Positions 55,443-60,136 of a DNA stretch of 60,136 nucleotides are shown here, piece after piece. The notes under the pieces were generated by a model, which saw only the letters and a list, made by a program, of their open reading frames with translations, had not been told where the DNA came from and did no database searches. Position 1 is the first letter of the stretch. Every line of letters starts with the position of its first letter. The stretch lies in assembly GCF_008801835.1 (NCBI RefSeq), contig NZ_VZOW01000034.1:1-60136 (forward strand), written 5' to 3'. Position numbers and translations under genes: made by a program. This DNA comes from Cupriavidus pauculus (GTDB lineage Bacteria > Pseudomonadota > Gammaproteobacteria > Burkholderiales > Burkholderiaceae).

Positions 55443-56108
55443 TTACCCGAGAAACTTCGGTGTGGGCACAAGGCTGCGGACCCACAGGCCGCTGCCGTCG
55501 CGCTGAAATCCATCGGGCGCGCGCTGGCCCGGATCCACCAGACCTTGCGCCAGGGCGATGTGCCGGATGCCGTGGGCACGGCACCAGTCCGCCAGCACGG
55601 CACAGCATTCCTGCAGCCATGCCTGGACGGACGTCTCCGCTGGCCATTCCGAAGATTGAAGCGATTGCGGCGAATGTTGCGATTGCAGCGGTCGCGGTGC
55701 GCTCGCCAACGCGGGCGGCTCCCCTGCATCCGTAGAATCCGATGACGATACCGGCGGCCACCACTCCGCCACCATTGCAATACGGCCGCCTGTGGACAAG
55801 CTATGGATCAGGGTGACGGGCATCAGGCAGGCCAGGTTGTCGCGCACCGCATTGGTGCCGCCTAGCAGGCAAATGCCATGACTGCCCTGGTCGAGCAGCG
55901 CGTCGAGCGATACGCGACGCGCGCGGGCCTCCGGGACGCCAAGCGGGGCGCGACGCATCAGCCAGGCGTCGACCACAGGTGCATCTTTGGTCACAGCGGG
56001 GCGTACCCAGCGCTGCGGCGGCGTTGATTCTGAGGGATTGGAAATCGTGAACATGAGACGCGCGGGAAGCAGGCCGGCATTGTCGCACGGGGCCTGCAGC
56101 CGGGTCAT
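55443..56108 (-). CDS. Unidentified protein
   Basis: I do not recognise this protein of about 221 residues. It has no signal peptide, membrane helix or known motif. A low-complexity Ser/Gln/Pro stretch in the middle (SAPRPLQSQHSPQSLQSSEW) separates an N-terminal part (APLGVPEARARRVSLDALLDQGSHGICLL) from a C-terminal part with two cysteines and a conserved-looking tail (CRAHGIRHIALAQGLVDPG ... PTPKFLG). The start is uncertain: ATG 56108 is used, but ATG 56054 (MFTISNPSES) is possible and neither has a good ribosome site. Codon use is like its neighbours, so it is probably a real gene. Confidence 0.55.
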   Translation of the reverse strand: MTRLQAPCDNAGLLPARLMFTISNPSESTPPQRWVRPAVTKDAPVVDAWLMRRAPLGVPEARARRVSLDALLDQGSHGICLLGGTNAVRDNLACLMPVTLIHSLSTGGRIAMVAEWWPPVSSSDSTDAGEPPALASAPRPLQSQHSPQSLQSSEWPAETSVQAWLQECCAVLADWCRAHGIRHIALAQGLVDPGQRAPDGFQRDGSGLWVRSLVPTPKFLG

Positions 56109-56176
56109 GCACGAAAAGCATCGCCCGTGGAAGGCGATGAAATGCCGGCATAAACACGTCGTGGACCGGCGCAAAT

Positions 56177-56215
56177 AAAAAAGGCGTTGCTGGGGATCAC
56201 CCGGCAACGCCTTTT
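56177..56215 (-). terminator. Terminator downstream of the second Liv system
   Basis: GGCGTTGC (56183-56190) pairs with GCAACGCC (56204-56211), with inner GGG/CCC pairs. Six T follow on the minus strand (56182-56177) and four T on the plus strand. It lies about 180 bases after livM. The rest of that gap (56216-56392) shows nothing clear. Confidence 0.87.
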
Positions 56216-56392
56216 ATCGTGTTGGCTGCTGCTACCCGACACCGGGTGCGCGCCTGTCGTCTCCTCGCTTCCGCCTCCAAGTAACCTGCGAAAACCGTAT
56301 AAGCAATGTAACGAAGCGGTGCGTCTGAAACAAGTCAGCAATAACCCTAGCCCCAAAATCGAGCATGTTGCCCGATCTGCACGCAGGGCTTG

Positions 56393-57430
56393 CTATTTTT
56401 TCCGGCTCGTGAGTGCAATCAGCTCGCCCATGATGCCGCGGCGGAACGTCAGCACGCAGATAACGAAGATGATGCCGGTCACCATCGTCACCGACTCGCC
56501 AAGCGCGTTGAACCAGCTGACGCCCGTAACCGACGCCAGGAACGATCCGATATCGCCGAGCTTGTTCTCGAGCGCCACCACCACGAAGGCGCCAACGATC
56601 GGGCCGGACAACGTGCCCAGGCCGCCCACCAGCGTCATCAGGATCACCGAGCCCGACATCGACCAGTGCACGTCGGTCAGCGTGCCGAAACCAAGCACCA
56701 GCGCCTTGATGGAGCCGGCCAGGCCGGACAGCGCGGCCGAGATCACGAAGGCCAGCAGCTTGAAGCGATCCACGTCGTAGCCCAGCGAGATCGCGCGCGG
56801 CTCATTCTCGCGGATGGCCTTCAGGATCTGGCCGAACGGCGAATGCACCGTGCGCACGATCAGCGCGAAGGCGGCCACGATGATGATCAGCGCCACGTAG
56901 TACAGCGTCGTATCGTTGGCCAGCGAGAGCACGCCAAACAGCTTGCCGCGGGGAATGCCCTGCAGGCCGTCCTCGCCGCCCGTGAACGGCGCCTGCAGAC
57001 AGATGAAAAACAGCATCTGCGCCAGCGCGAGCGTGATCATCGAGAAGTAGATGCCCTGGCGCCGGATCGCCAGCGAACCGACCACGTAGCCGATCACCGC
57101 GCCGGACAACGTCCCGAACAGCAGGCCCAGTTCCGGTGTCACGCCCCATACCTTCATCGCATGCCCAGCCGCGTAGCCCGCGCCGCCAAAGAACGCGGCA
57201 TGGCCGAACGACAACAGGCCGGTAAAGCCGATCAACAAATTGAAGGCGCAGGCGAACAGCGCGAAGCACAGCACCTTGAGCACGAACACCGGGTACGCAC
57301 CCACCAGCGGCGCGGCAATCAGCGCCAGCAACAGCAGCCCGTAGAGAACCCTCTTTTGCACAGCCGTCCCTTCCTTGAAGCCCTTGGCTTGCACCGCCAC
57401 AGCGGTTTGACCGGTCTGCCCGCTCATCAT
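56393..57430 (-). CDS. livM: Branched-chain amino acid ABC transporter permease LivM (second system)
   Basis: The 345-residue permease has the LivM pattern: LCFALFACAFNLLIGFTGLLSFGHAAFFGGAGYAAGHAM, the IRRQGIYFSMITLALAQMLFF segment and the cytoplasmic coupling loop (ILKAIRENEPRAISLGYDVDRFKLLAFVISAALSGLAGSIKALVLG). It ends with a short basic tail (TSRKK). Its ATG overlaps the livH stop by four bases (ATGA), so translation is coupled. It is the last gene of the second Liv transcript. Confidence 0.95.
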   Translation of the reverse strand: MMSGQTGQTAVAVQAKGFKEGTAVQKRVLYGLLLLALIAAPLVGAYPVFVLKVLCFALFACAFNLLIGFTGLLSFGHAAFFGGAGYAAGHAMKVWGVTPELGLLFGTLSGAVIGYVVGSLAIRRQGIYFSMITLALAQMLFFICLQAPFTGGEDGLQGIPRGKLFGVLSLANDTTLYYVALIIIVAAFALIVRTVHSPFGQILKAIRENEPRAISLGYDVDRFKLLAFVISAALSGLAGSIKALVLGFGTLTDVHWSMSGSVILMTLVGGLGTLSGPIVGAFVVVALENKLGDIGSFLASVTGVSWFNALGESVTMVTGIIFVICVLTFRRGIMGELIALTSRKK

Positions 57431-58311
57431 TTCTCCCTTCCGAACAGCCCTGCCGGACGCAGCAGCAGCACGATCACCATGATGAAGAACACCACGGTCG
57501 CCGAGGCCTCCGGGTAGAACACCTTGGTCAGCCCTTCAATCACGCCGAGCCCCAGGCCCGTGAGGATCGACCCCATGATCGAACCCATCCCGCCGATCAC
57601 CACCACCGCGAACACCACGATGATCAGATTCTGTCCCATCAGCGGCGACACCTGAATCACCGGCGCGGCCAGCACGCCGGCAAACGCGGCCAGCGCCACA
57701 CCGAAGCCGTAGGTCAGCGTCACCATCAGCGGCACGTTCACGCCGAACGCTTCCACCATTTTCGGGTTCTCGGTGCCGGCCCGCAGGTACGCGCCGAGCT
57801 TGGTCTTCTCGATCACGAACCACGTCGCCAGGCACACCACCACCGACGCGGCCACAACCCATGCGCGATAGTTCGGCAGGATCATGAAGCCCAGATCGGT
57901 TGCGCCCTGCAGCGCTTCGGGCGGCGAATATGGCAGGCCCGACACGCCGTAGATCGACCGGAACACGCCTTCGATCACCAGCGTGATGCCCAGCGTCAGC
58001 AGCAGGCCGTAGATGTGGTCGAGCTTGTAGATCCAGCGCAGCATCGTCTTCTCGATCACGATGCCGAGCACCCCCACCACCAGCGGCGACACCAGCAGCA
58101 TCACCCAGTAGTTCAGTCCGGCGTATTCCATGCCCGCCCACGCCAGCAGCGCACCGAGCATGAACAGCGCGCCGTGCGCAAAATTGATGACGTTGAGCAG
58201 ACCGAAAATCACGGCCAGCCCCAGGCTCAGCATCGCGTAGAAAGCCCCGTTGACCAGGCCCAGCAGCAACTGGGACAACATGGCGGGAAGCGGAATTCCA
58301 AAGATATCCAT
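57427..58311 (-). CDS. livH: Branched-chain amino acid ABC transporter permease LivH (second system)
   Basis: The 294-residue permease has the standard LivH features: LLGLVNGAFYAMLSLGLAVIFGLLNVINFAHGALFMLGALLAW at the N-terminus, the coupling-loop region TKLGAYLRAGTENPKMVEAFGVNV and GGMGSIMGSILTGLGLGVIEGLTKVFYP near the C-terminus. Normal length. The 152 bases between it and the binding-protein gene hold a GC-rich hairpin (about 58433-58453) without a clear T run, which may tune expression of the permeases. Confidence 0.96.
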   Translation of the reverse strand: MDIFGIPLPAMLSQLLLGLVNGAFYAMLSLGLAVIFGLLNVINFAHGALFMLGALLAWAGMEYAGLNYWVMLLVSPLVVGVLGIVIEKTMLRWIYKLDHIYGLLLTLGITLVIEGVFRSIYGVSGLPYSPPEALQGATDLGFMILPNYRAWVVAASVVVCLATWFVIEKTKLGAYLRAGTENPKMVEAFGVNVPLMVTLTYGFGVALAAFAGVLAAPVIQVSPLMGQNLIIVVFAVVVIGGMGSIMGSILTGLGLGVIEGLTKVFYPEASATVVFFIMVIVLLLRPAGLFGREK

Positions 58312-58463
58312 GGGCTAGATTGCCTGTAGGTGTGTCGCCCGACTGCCACTTGCGCAGCGTCGGAGTGGAAGCAAGCGCGTCGCAACCAGTGGCATGTCGC
58401 ACCCGGCGCGCCGCGCTTGTCTTCCCGCCCCTGTCCGCTGCCGGACAAGGGGCCATTCTGGTG

Positions 58464-59672
58464 TTACTTCTTCATCATCGCGCACTTCGATTCGGCAACC
58501 GTGGTGAAGGCCTGGTCGCCAGGAATCGTCGCGGCCACCTTCAGGTAATCCCACGGCTTCTTCGAATCGGCCGGCGCCTTCACCTGCATCAGGTACATGT
58601 CGTGAATGTTGCGGCCATCGGCGCGGATGTAGCTCTTGTTGTAGAAGTCGTTGATCTTCATCTTCTTCAACTCGGCCATGACCTTGTCCGGATCGTCGGT
58701 CTTGGCGGTCTCCACGGCCTTCAGGTACGTGCTGATCGCCGAATAGTCCGCGGCCTGCAGGCTGCTCGGCATCTTCTTCATCTTGCCGAAGAAGCGATTC
58801 GCGAACTTGCGCGTCTCGTCGTTCATGTCCCAGTACCAGCTGTCGGTCATCAACAGGCCTTCGGTGTTCTTCAAGCCAAGGCTGTGCACGTCGTTGATGA
58901 ACATCAGCAGGCCGGCGATCTTCATCGTCTTGGTGATGCCGAATTCCTTGGCCGCCTTGATCGAATTGATCGTGTCGCCGCCCGCGTTGGCCAGGCCCAG
59001 GATGTCGGCCTTCGACGCCTGTGCCTGCAGCAGGAACGACGAGAAATCCGACGCCGACAGCGGATGGCGCACCGATCCCACCACCGTGCCGCCATTGGCC
59101 TTCACCACTGCTGCGGTGTCGTTCTCGAGCGAATGGCCGAAGGCGTAGTCGGCGGTCAGGAAGAACCACTTCTTGCCGCCCTGCTTCACCACCGCGCTGC
59201 CGGTGCCCTTGGCCAGCGCCACCGTGTCATAGGCGTAGTGCACCGTGTACGGCGAGCACTCTTCGTTGGTCAGGCGCGCCGTGCCGGCGCCGATGTTGAA
59301 ATAGACGCGCTTCTTTTCCTGCGCCACCTTGTTCATCGCCAGGCCGGTCGCGGAATTGGTGCCGCCCAGCAGCATGTCCAGCCCCTGCTGGTCCATCCAC
59401 TCGCGCGCCTTCGAGGCGGCGATGTCGGCCTTGTTCTGGTGATCGGCAGACACCAGCTCGATCGGCTTGCCCAGCACCTTGCCGCCGTGATCCTCGATCG
59501 CCATCTTGATGGCTTCCAGGCCGCCGGGACCGTCGATGTCGGCGTACAGGCCGGACATATCGGTGATGTAGCCAATCTTCACGGTATCGCCCGATACCTG
59601 CGCCGAAGCGCCCCCTGCATATGCGCCAAAGACAGTTGCCGCCACTGCGACAGCCAGCCGAGTCATCTTCAT
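58464..59672 (-). CDS. Periplasmic LIVBP-type substrate-binding protein of the second Liv system
   Basis: The 402-residue protein has a Sec signal (TRLAVAVAATVFGAYAGGASAQ, cleavage near ASA-Q). The mature sequence fits the LIVBP family: VKIGYITDMSGLYADIDGPGG, DMLLGGTNSATGLAMNKVAQEKKRVYFNIG, FFLTADYAFGHSLENDTAAVVKANGGTVVG and a C-terminal VKAPADSKKPWDYLK. The YADIDGPGG loop and AFGHSLEN are typical of the subgroup often annotated for aromatic or urea-type ligands. CTCAGGAGAC lies before the ATG at 59672. It is encoded between LivF and LivH. Confidence 0.93.
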   Translation of the reverse strand: MKMTRLAVAVAATVFGAYAGGASAQVSGDTVKIGYITDMSGLYADIDGPGGLEAIKMAIEDHGGKVLGKPIELVSADHQNKADIAASKAREWMDQQGLDMLLGGTNSATGLAMNKVAQEKKRVYFNIGAGTARLTNEECSPYTVHYAYDTVALAKGTGSAVVKQGGKKWFFLTADYAFGHSLENDTAAVVKANGGTVVGSVRHPLSASDFSSFLLQAQASKADILGLANAGGDTINSIKAAKEFGITKTMKIAGLLMFINDVHSLGLKNTEGLLMTDSWYWDMNDETRKFANRFFGKMKKMPSSLQAADYSAISTYLKAVETAKTDDPDKVMAELKKMKINDFYNKSYIRADGRNIHDMYLMQVKAPADSKKPWDYLKVAATIPGDQAFTTVAESKCAMMKK

Positions 59673-59855
59673 GTTTTGTCTCCTGAGTTGTGGCGGCGTC
59701 CTCACGCCCCCCGTCCTGCGATCGCAAAGCGCCACCAAGCAAACGCCGCCGACGTGGTTGCGCAGCCCTGCCCGGTCGTCCGACCTGGAGGCAGCCGCGC
59801 AGCGCGCCGTCACCGCTTCACTTCGTCTTCCTTGCGGGTCCCAAAAACAAAATGT

Positions 59856-60136
59856 TCAGACGCCAAGCAGTTCATTGAGCACCGGCATCTTGTCCTGCAG
59901 TTCGTCGGCGGCAAAGCGCTCGACGATGGCGCCGTGTTCCATCACATAGAAGCGGTCGGCCAGCGGCGCGGCAAAGCGGAAGTTCTGCTCCACCATCACC
60001 ACCGTGTACCCCTTGGCCTTGAGCATCAGGATCATGCGCGCGAGTGCCTGCACGATGACCGGCGCGAGCCCTTCCGAAATCTCGTCGAGCAGCAGCAGAT
60101 TGGCGCCGGTGCGCAGGATGCGTCCCACCGCCAGCA
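59856..60136 (-). CDS. livF: LivF-type ABC transporter ATPase (second system), C-terminal part
   Basis: The frame is open to the right edge, so the N-terminal part with Walker A lies outside the window. What remains is the end of the ABC signature region (LAVGRILRTG), Walker B LLLLDEISEGLAPVIV, the H-loop region VVMVEQNFRFAAPLAD and the C-terminus (HGAIVERFAADELQ). The DEISEGLAP form rather than DEPSLGLAP marks a LivF subgroup seen with aromatic or urea transporters. The gap of 183 bases to the binding-protein gene has no clear terminator. Confidence 0.93.
   Translation of the reverse strand, partial: LAVGRILRTGANLLLLDEISEGLAPVIVQALARMILMLKAKGYTVVMVEQNFRFAAPLADRFYVMEHGAIVERFAADELQDKMPVLNELLGV

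Overview
The window is about 60 kb of GC-rich chromosome from a betaproteobacterium of the Burkholderiaceae, most like Cupriavidus or Ralstonia. This is judged from protein character, from the gene order mnmG-rsmG-parA-parB-atpIBEFHAGDC, and from four parS-type 16-mers; no database was searched. That gene order usually lies near the replication origin, but dnaA, dnaN and rpmH are not in the window and no oriC was recognised.

Left part (1-8.7 kb): the end of a cytochrome c5-like gene, hemN with an FNR/Anr-type box upstream, an orphan amino-acid-type binding protein, an OmpR/EnvZ-type two-component pair whose sensor has a proline-rich periplasmic loop, a Rep helicase and a small glycine-zipper lipoprotein. 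From 8.7 to 17.3 kb lies a glycine/serine module: promoter, tandem glycine riboswitch and terminator, then gcvT-gcvH-gcvP, a DUF421 membrane protein and sdaA. It is followed by an ETHE1-like persulfide dioxygenase and a secreted glycine-zipper protein. Glycine is cleaved, the one-carbon unit can form serine, and SdaA turns serine into pyruvate.

Middle (17.4-32.6 kb), mostly on the minus strand: a cation/proton antiporter translationally coupled to a YbdK-type carboxylate-amine ligase, a TPR protein, a LivK-type binding protein, the trifunctional PutA with GTTGCA operator motifs before it, priA, hemE and an HSL-family esterase.

From 33.3 to 46.1 kb comes the F1Fo ATP synthase operon, with its own promoter and terminator, followed upstream by parB, parA, rsmG and mnmG. 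Four parS sites lie in and just upstream of mnmG. Next come an N-formylglutamate amidohydrolase, a Bug/TctC binding protein and a divergent LysR regulator.

The right end (49.2-60.1 kb) holds two branched-chain-amino-acid-type ABC systems. The first has LivF, a LivM-LivG fusion, LivH and a binding protein, with a long dyad and a terminator-like hairpin before the binding-protein gene. The second has LivM, LivH, a binding protein and a LivF cut by the window edge. A TauE/SafE permease and an unidentified gene lie between them. Most of the content is housekeeping. The most interesting signals are regulatory: the riboswitch leader, the putA operator region, the parS cluster, the binding-protein leader and an AT-rich, hairpin-bearing gap after atpC. 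I saw no CRISPR array, prophage, IS element or tRNA/rRNA, and no clearly new system.
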